Assembly: GCA_021203515.1 (NCBI GenBank) | Contig: JAJQAY010000027.1 | Location: forward strand, 1 to 64,000 | Direction: 5' to 3' | Origin: Bacteroides sp. | GTDB lineage: Bacteria > Bacteroidota > Bacteroidia > Bacteroidales > Bacteroidaceae | Length of the DNA: 64,000 bases | Shown here: positions 17,489-27,600 of the stretch, one piece after another | How positions within the stretch are numbered: position 1 is the first letter of the stretch | Layout of the letters: each line of letters starts with the position of its first letter | Notes under the pieces: generated by a model | What the model saw: the letters and a program-made list of their open reading frames with translations, nothing else | Told to the model about the DNA's origin: nothing | The model's database searches: none | Made by a program: the position numbers and the translations under genes

Positions 17489-18010
17489 TTATTCAATCAC
17501 CATCACCCGATCGTTCAGTCCGACCTTCATGCCGTCTTCTACAAAAATCTCCTTCACCACTCCATCCGTCATCGAGCGGATTTCGTTCTCCATCTTCATG
17601 GCCACCAGCACGCAAAGCGGGTCCCCTTTCTTCACGCTGTCACCCTTCTTGACGTAGGTTTTGAGGATTACCCCCGGCATTGGCGCCTGCACCACCTGCC
17701 GTCCTACGGCATCAGCATCGGCATGCGCATAATGTATCTTCTCCATTTCGCTTTTCAGTTCTATCTGATAAAGTTCCCCCTTATTCATAATCGTATACGA
17801 ATTGTTGGAAGAAGGAGAAATCTGTACTCCGTGGGAGTGGTGGTCGATAATAATGGAATGGATAGAGTCGCCTCCCATATTATAATCCACCTCGTATATC
17901 TTGCCATTGACCGCAATCTTCTTGACGGGGCCGTCTTCCAGAATTTCTACTTTGTATTCGCTATCCGGCATATCCAGCAGTGTGGCGTAGTATGTAGCTA
18001 ATGTTGCCAT
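17489..18010 (-). CDS. Biotin carboxyl carrier protein of acyl-CoA carboxylase
   Basis: The 173-residue protein ends in a biotinyl domain with the biotin-accepting lysine in VLVAMKMENEIRS (about residues 136-148). A proline/alanine hinge is absent; instead a beta-rich N-terminal half (YKVEILEDGPVKKIAVNGKIYEVD) precedes it, as in the gamma subunits of Bacteroides methylmalonyl/propionyl-CoA carboxylases. It carries the carboxyl group between the biotin carboxylase and carboxyltransferase encoded immediately upstream on the same strand, 38 and about 1570 bases away. It is the last gene of the three-gene operon. Confidence 0.9.
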   Translation of the reverse strand: MATLATYYATLLDMPDSEYKVEILEDGPVKKIAVNGKIYEVDYNMGGDSIHSIIIDHHSHGVQISPSSNNSYTIMNKGELYQIELKSEMEKIHYAHADADAVGRQVVQAPMPGVILKTYVKKGDSVKKGDPLCVLVAMKMENEIRSMTDGVVKEIFVEDGMKVGLNDRVMVIE

Positions 18011-18047
18011 AATCTATTATATTAATTCATCGTTTGTAATTCTTTTC

Positions 18048-19559
18048 CTAATAATTATTGGCAGTCATCTGCAACTTGCCATAATATTTCCATAGAGACT
18101 CGCCTACTACCGGAAGTGTGGTAGCACGGGATGCCGCTTCTTTCTCCCGTTCGTAGTGCCGCAAGGCGGCGGCAATTACAGCCACGGTGGGGTCTGTATT
18201 CTGGCGACGTTTCAAGTCCTCCTTGTCGAAGCGGGTGTCGATGAAGGTCGTATCGTATTTCCCTTCCAGAAAGGCAGCGTCCTTCAATACCCGCTGATGG
18301 AAAGGGATAGTGGTCTTGATGCCCAGAATTTTATATTCGCGCAAGGCACGTTCCATATTCGAGATGGCCGAAGCACGGGTACGCCCACAGCAGCAAAGCT
18401 TAGCAATCATCGGGTCGTAGTGCAGCGAAACCTCAAATCCGGCATATGCCGCACTATCCAGACGCAAGTTACGCCCTTCGGGAGCTTCGCACACTGTTAT
18501 CACACCGGGCGAAGGCATAAAGTTGTTTTCAGGGTCTTCCGCATAAATACGGCACTCGATGGCAGAGCCGCTAAATTCTATATCCTCTTGCTTGTAGGGC
18601 AACGGATTGCCGGCGGCAACGGTTATCATATCGCGAACCAAATCGACTCCCGTGCACTCCTCCGTCACCGGATGTTCCACCTGAAGGCGCGTATTCATTT
18701 CGAGGAAGTAGAAGTTCTGATCTTTATCCATCATAAACTCCAGCGTACCGACACTGTAATACCCTATCTTCTTACAGGCCTCCACCGCCACTTTCAGCAT
18801 CTTCTTCCGGGTATCCTCCTTGACGAAAGGCGAAGGAGACTCCTCAATCACCTTCTGATTGCGGCGCTGAATGGAGCACTCGCGCTCATACAGATGGACG
18901 ACATTTCCATACTTGCCACCCATAATCTGCACTTCGATGTGGTGCGGATTTTCAATATATTTCTCGATATAGACCGCATCATTGCCGAACGAGCTGCCCG
19001 CCTCGGACTGTGACAACCGCAGAGCCGTCTCCACCTCTTCTTCGGAGCGAACCAGGCGCATTCCCTTTCCGCCACCTCCGGCAAGCGCTTTCAGCATAAT
19101 GGGATAGCCTACTTCGTTCGCCACCTTCTTCACCTCCTCAATTCCCTGTACGGGCTTCTCTGTTCCGGGCACAATGGGCAGTCCCGCTTCCCTCATTATC
19201 CTGCGCGCCTCGGTCTTGATGCCCATCCGGGCAATAATATCCACACTGGGGCCGATAAAAATGACGCCCTCTTCCTCGCAACGGCGGGCAAAGTCGGTAT
19301 TCTCTGATAGAAATCCGTAGCCCGGATGAATGGCGGCTCCGGTCTTCTTCGCAATCGCCAAGATTAATTCGGGCTTCAGATAGGAAGTATCTTCGGGAGA
19401 GTCCGAGATACAATAGGCCTCTTCTGCATAGCGTACGTGCAACGCTCCACGGTCTACATGCGTATAGACGGCCACCGTCGCAATGTCCATCACCCTGCAC
19501 GTGCGGAAGATGCGCATGGCTATTTCGCCACGGTTGGCAACTAATATTTTCTTTATCAT
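18048..19559 (-). CDS. accC: Biotin carboxylase subunit of acyl-CoA carboxylase
   Basis: The 503-residue protein carboxylates biotin with ATP and bicarbonate. The N-terminal domain MIKKILVANRGEIAMRIFRT is followed by the ATP-grasp domain with KALAGGGGKGMRLV (about residues 158-171) and the catalytic/biotin-site region FYFLEMNTRLQVEHPVTEE (about residues 283-301). It is about 50 residues longer at the C-terminus than E. coli AccC, as in propionyl-CoA-type carboxylases. In Bacteroides this cluster handles (methyl)malonyl/propionyl-CoA interconversion in the succinate-propionate route or fatty acid precursor supply. Which one applies is not decided by sequence. Confidence 0.93.
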   Translation of the reverse strand: MIKKILVANRGEIAMRIFRTCRVMDIATVAVYTHVDRGALHVRYAEEAYCISDSPEDTSYLKPELILAIAKKTGAAIHPGYGFLSENTDFARRCEEEGVIFIGPSVDIIARMGIKTEARRIMREAGLPIVPGTEKPVQGIEEVKKVANEVGYPIMLKALAGGGGKGMRLVRSEEEVETALRLSQSEAGSSFGNDAVYIEKYIENPHHIEVQIMGGKYGNVVHLYERECSIQRRNQKVIEESPSPFVKEDTRKKMLKVAVEACKKIGYYSVGTLEFMMDKDQNFYFLEMNTRLQVEHPVTEECTGVDLVRDMITVAAGNPLPYKQEDIEFSGSAIECRIYAEDPENNFMPSPGVITVCEAPEGRNLRLDSAAYAGFEVSLHYDPMIAKLCCCGRTRASAISNMERALREYKILGIKTTIPFHQRVLKDAAFLEGKYDTTFIDTRFDKEDLKRRQNTDPTVAVIAAALRHYEREKEAASRATTLPVVGESLWKYYGKLQMTANNY

Positions 19560-19578
19560 AATTCTGTTCTCCTACGGG

Positions 19579-21121
19579 TTAAAGTGGAATATTGGAATGT
19601 TTCTTGGGCGGATTGGACTGACGCTTGTTGGCAAGCATCTCGAAACTGCGTATCAGGCGCAGACGCGTGACGGCAGGGTCGATGACTTCATCCACATAGC
19701 CCAATTCTGCCGCCCGGTACGGGTTGGCAAACTTCTCACGATAATTGTCTTGAAGTTCTTTCCGCTTCTCTTCGGGGTTCTGTGCCTTGTCTATCTCCTT
19801 GCGGAACAGAATATTCACTGCTCCGTCCGGCCCCATCACCGCTATTTCGGCAGCAGGGAAAGCCAGATTAACATCACCACGTATATGCTTGGAACTCATT
19901 ACATCGTATGCGCCACCATATGCCTTGCGCGTAATCACCGTTACCTTCGGCACGGTGGCTTCGCAATAGGCATAGAGTAGTTTTGCACCGTTGCGGATGA
20001 TGCCTCCGTACTCCTGGTCTACGCCCGGAAGGAAGCCGGGAACATCTACCAACGTCAACAGAGGAATATTGAATGCATCGCAGAAGCGGACAAAACGTGC
20101 CGCTTTTATAGACGCGTTGATATCCAATGTGCCCGCCAGCACCAATGGCTGATTAGCGACAACTCCCACCGTCTTTCCATTCAGGCGGATATAGCCCGTA
20201 ACGATGTTGGCGGCAAACTCAGCTTGAAGCTCGAAGAAATGGTTATCATCGGCAACGGCTTCTATCATTTCCTTCATATTATAAGGCTGATTGGGATTGG
20301 TAGGTATCAACTCGGAAAGTTCAGGAGTCAAACGGGTTGGCGAGTCGCTGGTGGCAACGAAGGGCGGCTCCTCCATATTGTTGCCCGGCAGATAAGAAAT
20401 CAGCTCCCGGATATAATTGATATATTCGATATCGTTCTCTGCAGAAAGATGTGCCACACCGGATTTCGTCATGTGCACCCCTACTCCGCCCAACTCGTCT
20501 TTACTTACTTCTTCCTGCGTCACGCTTCTCACCACGTCGGGCCCGGTAATGAACATATAACCGGAATTTTTCACCATCAAGATGAAGTCGGTCAGTACAG
20601 GAGAGTAAACGGCACCTCCGGCACAAGGGCCCATAATGGCACTAATCTGTGGAATTACCCCCAATGCCATCGAGTTGCGAAGGAAAATCTCGGCATATCC
20701 TGCCAGCGAACGAACACCTTCCTGAATGCGCGCGCCTCCCGAGTCGTTCAGTCCGATGATGGGAGTACCCATTTGCATCGCCATATCCATCACCTTGCAG
20801 ATTTTCTTTGCATGAGTTTCGGAGAGTGCTCCGCCGAATACGGTGAAATCTTGTGCAAATACATAGACCAGCCGCTTGCCTATCATGCCGTAGCCGGTCA
20901 CTACCCCGTCGCCTGCAAACTTCTGCTTCTCCATGCCGAAGTCGGTACAACGGTGTGTCACAAGTTTATCCAATTCGATAAACGACCCTTTTTCCAACAG
21001 CAAATCAATACGTTCGCGAGCAGTTAACTTGCCCACCGAATGTTGTTTTTCAATACGGGCATCTCCGCCCCCCTTCTGCACTCCTGTTGTGTTCTTCCAA
21101 GTACTTGATAAATTCTTTCAT
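19579..21121 (-). CDS. Acyl-CoA (propionyl-CoA) carboxylase carboxyltransferase subunit, probable frameshift near the start
   Basis: About 515 residues of a carboxyltransferase of the crotonase fold are encoded. Visible motifs are [12 protein letters not shown], the acyl-CoA site [19 protein letters not shown], and the C-terminal carboxybiotin region [28 protein letters not shown]. The uninterrupted frame begins only at a GTG (21081) inside the conserved N-terminus. An upstream frame from ATG 21121 reads [18 protein letters not shown], a typical family start, and joins the main frame at a run of six C (21068-21073, G on the coding strand) if one base is removed. So one extra G is likely, by error or mutation. 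It heads the operon with accC and the carrier. Confidence 0.85.
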
Positions 21122-21198
21122 GGCTATCATTTTAATAACTATTTATATATAAAACGTTTACCAGAAAGAATTTGTTAGTGTTTATGCTCTTAAACATT

Positions 21199-21504
21199 AT
21201 TTCATATTCAGCCAAAACCTCCGTAGTTCATTGTTTTTGTCTCTGGTATTCTTTGTGTTCAGCCCTGGTATTCTTTATGTTCGTGCCTTGGACTAGTGTA
21301 TTTAGCCCTATTGTTTATCAAAGGCTCACAGTTGTGAACAAATAAGTTCTCAATTGTGAACGATTTTGTTCACAAATGTAGGCTTATTTGTTCACTGCAG
21401 TGAGCCTATAAACATCCTAAGGCATTAATACAAATAACATCAGGGCTGAACACAAAGAACACCAGGGACGAACAAAAGGAATACAAGGCTTCGATACACT
21501 CCAT
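21199..21504. repeat. 22-base-period degenerate tandem array (island 2), palindromic as a whole
   Basis: At least twelve units with a 22-base step can be followed. CTGGTATTCTTTGTGTTC starts at 21243 and CTGGTATTCTTTATGTTC at 21265. CAGTTGTGAAC, CAATTGTGAAC, CAAATG and CTGCAG start at 21329, 21351, 21373 and 21395. CTAAGG, ATCAGGG, ACCAGGG and ACAAGGC start at 21417, 21439, 21461 and 21483. Central units are dyads (GTTCTCAATTGTGAAC; GTTCACTGCAGTGAGC). The right flank is largely the reverse complement of the left (axis near 21365). It fills the gap between the divergent carboxyltransferase and rpiA genes. Confidence 0.8.
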
Positions 21505-21659
21505 ATCAGGTCGGGATAGTGAAAAAGGCAGAAAAATGCGAGTAGACTGATTGTGAGGTTATAAAACCGGGGTACATACTAAACTTTTCCTCTCCCTATT
21601 ATGTTAAAAGAAAAACAGACCTGCCCAAACAAACCGAATAACAACTAAATATTAAACGT

Positions 21660-22379
21660 ATGAAATGGGAAAACCAACTGATAGAGCATTTGCAGTGGTC
21701 GAACGAGATTATTAACAGAGTAAGCAAAGAACGGGTAGCCCGCAAAGTCGCCGAATTTGCCCAAGAGGGCGATGTTATAGGAGCCGGTTCAGGTTCTACT
21801 GTTTATCCCACCCTCCTTGCCTTGGTAGAACGTATCCATAAGGAGTTGCTACACATAGAAGTGATACCTGCTTCTCTCGAAACCTCGATGACCTGTGTAC
21901 AACTCGGAATACCGCAAACCACCCTTTGGGATAAACGCCCGGACTGGTCTTTTGATGGAGCGGATGAAGTAGACCCGCAGCACAATCTGATTAAAGGACG
22001 GGGTGGAGCCATGTTCAAAGAAAAACTGCTGATAAAAAGCAGCGACAAGTGCTATATCATCATTGACGAGAGTAAAACAGTGGAGCACCTGGGCAGTAAC
22101 TTCCCGATACCCGTAGAGGTTTTTCCAGGGGCATTGCCCTTTGTCGAATACGAAATGCGCCAATTGGGAGCATCGGAAATAAACTTGCGTCTGGCAGACG
22201 GAAAAGACGGCCCGGTGCTGACGGAAAACGGGAACTTAATTCTTGATGTCCGCTTCGAGACGATATACGCGAGTTTGGGAGAAAAGCTGAAAGCAATCAC
22301 CGGAGTTATCGAAACCGGACTTTTCATCGGTTATGAAGTCGAAGTGATAAAAGCGGCTGCGGATGAAGATTTGGAATAA
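21660..22379 (+). CDS. rpiA: Ribose-5-phosphate isomerase A
   Basis: RpiA interconverts ribose 5-phosphate and ribulose 5-phosphate in the non-oxidative pentose phosphate pathway. The 239-residue product has the phosphate loop IGAGSGSTVYPTL (about residues 40-52), the catalytic DGADEVDPQHNLIKGRGGAMFKEKLL (DGAD about 98-101, KGRGGA about 110-115) and VEVFPGALPFVEYEM. It is full length. The start ATG lacks a Shine-Dalgarno sequence. The gene is preceded by island 2 and followed after 2 bases by the convergent AbgT-family gene. Confidence 0.93.
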   Translation: MKWENQLIEHLQWSNEIINRVSKERVARKVAEFAQEGDVIGAGSGSTVYPTLLALVERIHKELLHIEVIPASLETSMTCVQLGIPQTTLWDKRPDWSFDGADEVDPQHNLIKGRGGAMFKEKLLIKSSDKCYIIIDESKTVEHLGSNFPIPVEVFPGALPFVEYEMRQLGASEINLRLADGKDGPVLTENGNLILDVRFETIYASLGEKLKAITGVIETGLFIGYEVEVIKAAADEDLE

Positions 22380-22381
22380 TC

Positions 22382-23839
22382 TTACAACCCCAACGGCAAG
22401 CCGCTGATATACCAAAGTACGAATAGTGCCGTCCATGCCAAAAGGATGACGAGGGAGTATCTCCAAGTATATTTAAGCAACGAACCATAGGTAGACTGTT
22501 TGTCATATTGCTGCATGTACGTCAGTACAAGCGGCATGTAGAACATGAAAGGTGTAATGGCATTCGTTGCACTGTCTCCGATGCGGAATGCGCATTGTGT
22601 CATATCCGGCGAGATACCCATTCCTGCCAGAACGGGGATAAAGATGAACGACATAAAAGCCCATTTGGAGGTGGAAGACACCATAATAAGATTAATGAGT
22701 GCTGTGAACAAGATAAACAATATCAGTATCCACAAGCTATCCAACTGAATGGAAGAGAGCAAATCTGCCCCCATGATGACAATGCACTTATCCAAATGGG
22801 AATATTCAAAACAGGCAAACATCTGCGAAGCAAAGAAGGCAATGACGAAATACACACCTAGCAACTTCATCGGTTGGGTTAGTCCTTCAATCACATCACT
22901 GTCCGTACGATAACGTCCGGATGCAAAACCGTAAACCATTCCCATCAAGCCGATGCCGAAAGAAAGCAGGAATAGGATGCCGACAATAAAAGGAGAACGG
23001 ATTAATCCTCCGTTCACCCCTCGCAGAATACCCCACGAGGAAAAAGTAGCCCACAAAACTAGCACAGCATAGAGCAATCCTACGAAGATGGCAGTCAGCA
23101 TCACCCTCCGTTCCTTACGGGAAAGTTGCTTGTAGCCGGTAAAGCTGTTATCTCCCTTATATTCGCCCAAAGCAGGCAACAGGCTCTTGCGAGTGATATA
23201 ATAAATGATGAAAGCCAACAGAATAGCAGATACAAAAAAGAAATAGTAATTGCATAAAGGTCCAATCCGTCCTGCGGGTACATTCATCAGGTCGGCGGCT
23301 TCCTGTGTGGTGGCAGCAAGCATCGGGTCCAGCGTACTCAGAATAACGTTGGCGCTATATCCGCACGAAACCGACACATAGGCCGTGATAATTCCCCCGA
23401 CAGGATGCAGTCCTGCCGAATGAAACAGAGTGGCGGCAATGGGCAGCAAGATAATGTATCCCACATCCCCCACTACATTGGAAAGTATCCCCAACACTAT
23501 AACACTCGGCACGATGCGCCACGAATAGCGTTGCTGTTTCCGTATCTCCCTGCGAATACAGGCATCGATAAAACCGGAATGTTGCGCAACCCCTATCCCG
23601 AACATCGCCACAATAACCAGACCCAACGGAGCAAAGCCGGTAAAGTTCGTCGCAACATGGCGCAGCAACCAACGGATACCCTCCGGACTGAGCAAGCTCT
23701 GCACATGGATTTCCTCTCCCGTCTGAGGTTGCAGCACACTCAAGCCGTAGACATCGAATATCCACGACAGAAAAATGACTGCCAGCGTCAGCAGGAAGAG
23801 CATCGTTGCGGGGTGAGGCATACGCCATTTACTTCTCAT
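22382..23839 (-). CDS. AbgT-family transporter
   Basis: The 485-residue protein has about eleven hydrophobic segments and matches the AbgT family (N-terminal HPATMLFLLTLAVIFLSWIF, then FTGFAPLGLVIVAMFGIGVAQHSGF and later NAITPFMFYMPLVLTYMQQY). Family members take up p-aminobenzoyl-glutamate or export sulfonamide-like p-aminobenzoate derivatives using the proton gradient. It is located in the inner membrane. It is convergent with rpiA (2-base gap) and follows the response regulator gene by 23 bases on the same strand, so it may be co-transcribed with the sensor system upstream. Confidence 0.9.
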   Translation of the reverse strand: MRSKWRMPHPATMLFLLTLAVIFLSWIFDVYGLSVLQPQTGEEIHVQSLLSPEGIRWLLRHVATNFTGFAPLGLVIVAMFGIGVAQHSGFIDACIRREIRKQQRYSWRIVPSVIVLGILSNVVGDVGYIILLPIAATLFHSAGLHPVGGIITAYVSVSCGYSANVILSTLDPMLAATTQEAADLMNVPAGRIGPLCNYYFFFVSAILLAFIIYYITRKSLLPALGEYKGDNSFTGYKQLSRKERRVMLTAIFVGLLYAVLVLWATFSSWGILRGVNGGLIRSPFIVGILFLLSFGIGLMGMVYGFASGRYRTDSDVIEGLTQPMKLLGVYFVIAFFASQMFACFEYSHLDKCIVIMGADLLSSIQLDSLWILILFILFTALINLIMVSSTSKWAFMSFIFIPVLAGMGISPDMTQCAFRIGDSATNAITPFMFYMPLVLTYMQQYDKQSTYGSLLKYTWRYSLVILLAWTALFVLWYISGLPLGL

Positions 23840-23862
23840 CGGCTCCTATTATCTAATAAGAA

Positions 23863-24591
23863 TTATTCGTCGTCCGCTTCCAGATTGTCGATATCCAGAA
23901 TACGCAGTTCGAGCGTACGCACTACAAGGCGCGTAGCATTCACTCCCATCCGTTCGCTGGCAGGAAACAGACGGCTTATCAAGTCATTCTGCCTTTTCTC
24001 CAAAGACTTCACACCGAATGGCATTCCCTTCAGATTGGCAATCATTTCTTTGGTATAGCCCAGTGCCAGATGGCGCAGGAAACGTTCGTCGTACTCGTCT
24101 ATATCATAACTGATGATGGCTTCCTGACGTTTGGCATCGTTCTGCACGGCATTTTTGAAGCGTTCCACAATCTTCTCCAGTATCGGATAGTTGAATACGA
24201 GTTTCTTTCCGTCCATCACCGCCTGCACATCGGTCTTAGTCAGCAACTCGCCTGTTTTGAGGATGATGCCGTCCGCACCCGCATTCAGCACATCCACCCA
24301 CAGCTTTTCGTTCAGGATTTCTCCGGTAAATATCAGTACATGCACACCCGGATAGCGTTTGAAGATATTGCGGCAGATGTCTACGCCAATTGTAGTAGAG
24401 CCGCCCAACCCTAAGTCCAGCAAGACAAGGTCGGGTACACCGGCTTCCATCAGCGTCCAGAACTCTTGTTCGGTCATGGCCGTACCGATAACCTCCGCAT
24501 TGGGAATTTCATGGCGGAAGATTTCTTCAGTACCTTTCAACTCCAACTTTACGTCTTCTACAATAATGACTTTAAATTTCTTTTCTTCCAT
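23863..24591 (-). CDS. Response regulator with LuxR-like C-terminal region
   Basis: The 242-residue protein has a receiver domain (about residues 6-130: KVIIVEDVKLELKG, phosphoacceptor region PDLVLLDLGLGG with Asp about 58, LIFTGE, and lysine in GIILKTGE). A helical C-terminal region (about residues 165-240) follows, with ERFLRHLALGYTKEMIANLKG resembling a LuxR-type helix-turn-helix. The family is found mainly in Bacteroidetes beside DUF5112/DUF5113 sensors. It is encoded 29 bases after the stop of the double sensor kinase, which is its probable phosphodonor. Target genes are unknown; the AbgT gene behind it is a candidate. Confidence 0.85.
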   Translation of the reverse strand: MEEKKFKVIIVEDVKLELKGTEEIFRHEIPNAEVIGTAMTEQEFWTLMEAGVPDLVLLDLGLGGSTTIGVDICRNIFKRYPGVHVLIFTGEILNEKLWVDVLNAGADGIILKTGELLTKTDVQAVMDGKKLVFNYPILEKIVERFKNAVQNDAKRQEAIISYDIDEYDERFLRHLALGYTKEMIANLKGMPFGVKSLEKRQNDLISRLFPASERMGVNATRLVVRTLELRILDIDNLEADDE

Positions 24592-24597
24592 TTTGAT

Positions 24598-24625
24598 AAT
24601 TACAAATTATAAGTTACAAGTTACC
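24598..24625. repeat. Heptad-periodic spacer between sensor and regulator
   Basis: Four 7-base words in register: AATTACA (24598), AATTATA (24605), AGTTACA (24612), AGTTACC (24619). The last overlaps the stop codon of the sensor gene. Same period as the other heptad spacers. Confidence 0.75.
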
Positions 24626-27600
24626 GCACAGGCGGGTTTTGTTTTCGCGGCAACGTAAAATACACCGTAAATCCACTGCCTTCCGCCGGCTCGGCATTGA
24701 TGCGGCAACCACGTCTTCCGGCAAACTCATCATGGTCGCGGATAATCTGCTTGCATATCAGGTATTCCGTACCATGCAGTTCTCCTTTTTCCCCTGCCGT
24801 CATACGTGCCAAATTGGGGTAGAACAATTGGTTCAGTTCGTCGCGTGTCTTGTTGCGACGGGTATCCGTAAAGAGGAAACGCACAAACTCACCTTCTACT
24901 GCACTGCTCAGATAAATTTCTCCGTTCATGGGAACGAAAATAGCTTCGTCAATCAGGCTTTCCAACAAGAAGCGCAATTGGTTCATGTCACCGATAACAC
25001 TCTCGCCCACAGCTTCTGTATGGAAAACGATAGAAGCGGGAGTACCATTGCTTGCCTTGCCGAAATATTTCTCCGCAGCACTCATCAACTCCGGAACGGC
25101 AATCACCGCACGTCGGAAAGTCACTTCCTCCAACTGCCGGGAAGCACACTGGCTCAAGATCGTGAATATCCCTTTATAATACTCTATCAACTCACTGATA
25201 GCGGACACCGTCTCCTGTTCTTCCTCCCCGGACAACTTACCGGAACGAAGCTTTCCTATCAATTGCTTGATTTTATTCGGATAATAAATCGTCTCGTGCT
25301 TGATGGTAGACAAGCAGTTATCAAGTACCATATTCTGCACATGCAGCACACTGTCTTCCCACAAGGCCCGATGCACTTCGTCCTGTGCCGTTTCAATATC
25401 CCTGTACTTCGTTGCCAACTTGACAACGGCATTGAATATGACAATCGCCACATAACGCGCAATCAATTCCAACAGCAGATGGTCGGACTCCTGCTGCCTG
25501 CCTTCGCTCCTTTCCAGATATAACACCCCGATGCAGCGACTGGAACTCCCTGCCTCTACAATGAGCGGCAAAGCCTGCATCCCGTTTTCCGCAAGATACT
25601 TCTGTTCGTCAAAACACGTCTGCATAAATTCGATCCAGACAGGCACAGTCTCCGATGTCTCTTCCGGCGGATTGCACGCATATTCCAGCCGATGGGTATT
25701 TTCATTATACACGGCAATGCCCAAACGGTCGATGCTCAACAGTTCATTGACCGCATCGAAAGCCTCGCTGACAATTTGTTGCGGAATATCTTTCAGCATG
25801 TCTTCTTCCCGCTGCAACATCTCTTCCGTTTCCGGAGCAAGCACTGCAGATGCAGTAAACACCTGTTTGTTAATCTCCAAAACCTGCTCCAAATTCCAAC
25901 GATTTATCAGACGCCTGCGGAAATACAAGATATAATACCCCAAGCATAGCGTAAAGAACAGAAATGCAAACAGCAGAATACTTACCATCTTATTATTGGT
26001 GGAACGTTCCAATTCCCTGTAATAGCCTTCCAGCGACTGGTCTTCACCTAATAGTTTATACAGAGTTGTATAGGCAATGTTATTATAAACATAATCATCC
26101 CATTGTTTCAAAGCAAGAAAAGCAACAGTAGCTTCATTCCGGATGTCCAGTATCACATGATAATCGGTATCGAACATCCGGTTCCACCAATCCAGCTCGG
26201 CTGGTACGTCATCTCCGGTCAACATCAGAGGGTGATAAGGATATATGGCATATTTCTTATAATGCTCGTTCAGGCAGAGCATTGCAGAATCTATATACTG
26301 CAAAGCCATTTCATAGTCACCATCCACATTACAAGAATAGGCGGCATCGGCATAATCGGATGCGCTGTCCAGCAGCGCTTCGTACTCGTTTTGCCGTATC
26401 AATGTCAAAGAGTCCGGTATATGCTTTTCTGCCAAATCATCGTTGGCAACGGACTTGCCGCATGAGGTAATTCCCAAAGACAGAAAAGCCAGCAGCACTA
26501 TGACCGTTTTACGAACGCCCGTCGGTAAGCGGAAGTAGAAACGACTTCCCTTCCCCAACGTACTTTCCACATTGAACAGGCACACTTTGAACAGTTCGTT
26601 TGTTTTCCGGTATTTCTCTATGATACCTTTACAGTTCATCAGTCCGAAACCGCTCCCTTTGTTCTTTCGCAACTCTTCCCGGTCTGCCGCATCATTCATA
26701 CCGATACTTTTCGAGTCATATACCTTTTCTCCTATAATATGAGCGACATCTTCTGCAGATAATCCGCATCCGGTATCTTCTACCGATATTTCCACGAAGT
26801 CGTCCTCCCTGCGGGCATATACCTTTACCGTTCCTCCCTGTGGCGTGTACTTGCGTGCATTCTCCGCCAACGTGTTTATCATGAAAAGCGTCAGTGCCTT
26901 ATCCGCCTTCACAGAGGCGTCTGTCGGTTCCACCGTCAAAGTCAGGTGCTTCATTTCGAAGGCACGGTTACCCTTCCGCAGCAAGTCGAAAAGTTCGTTC
27001 AGTTCAAAAGTTTCGATGTTCAGGCTGAGTGTGCCCTGCTTCATCTTAATCCACAGAACCAGAATATCGTTATACTCATTGATAGTATTCGCCAATTCGT
27101 CGAGATAATGGAACTTCTCTTTCTTGATGGTTTCATCATGGATATATCCCAACTGCGTCAGCTTGTGCACTTCGTTTAGAATACGGTCTATATAAGGATG
27201 GATGCCGTTCACGATAGAGAGGCACGCCTTCTTTAGTATGTTTTGCCGCTTGTTTCCGGCAATATGCTGTTCATGGATGTAGCGTTGCTTTTCCAGCCGG
27301 CGTTGCTCTTCCTCTAAAGAGATGGAAGTCATACCGTTGTCAAGCGCCCATTGAATATAAGGAGTTATCACCTGCAGCATTGCCCGTTCGTCTTTGCCCA
27401 CCCGCTGCGGAAATACAAGTTGACGGTTTCCGATACATACATCTTTCACTCCGAGCAGTTTTTCCAAATCCGGACGAACAGCCTTCAATATGACTTCCAC
27501 AATATCCTCTTCCGTTTGTGCCTCGACTGGAATAGAAGTCGTTATTTTCTGGCAGATGTCGAGCATGGACTGCAAACGGTGCAGGTGCAATCGGTTTTGA

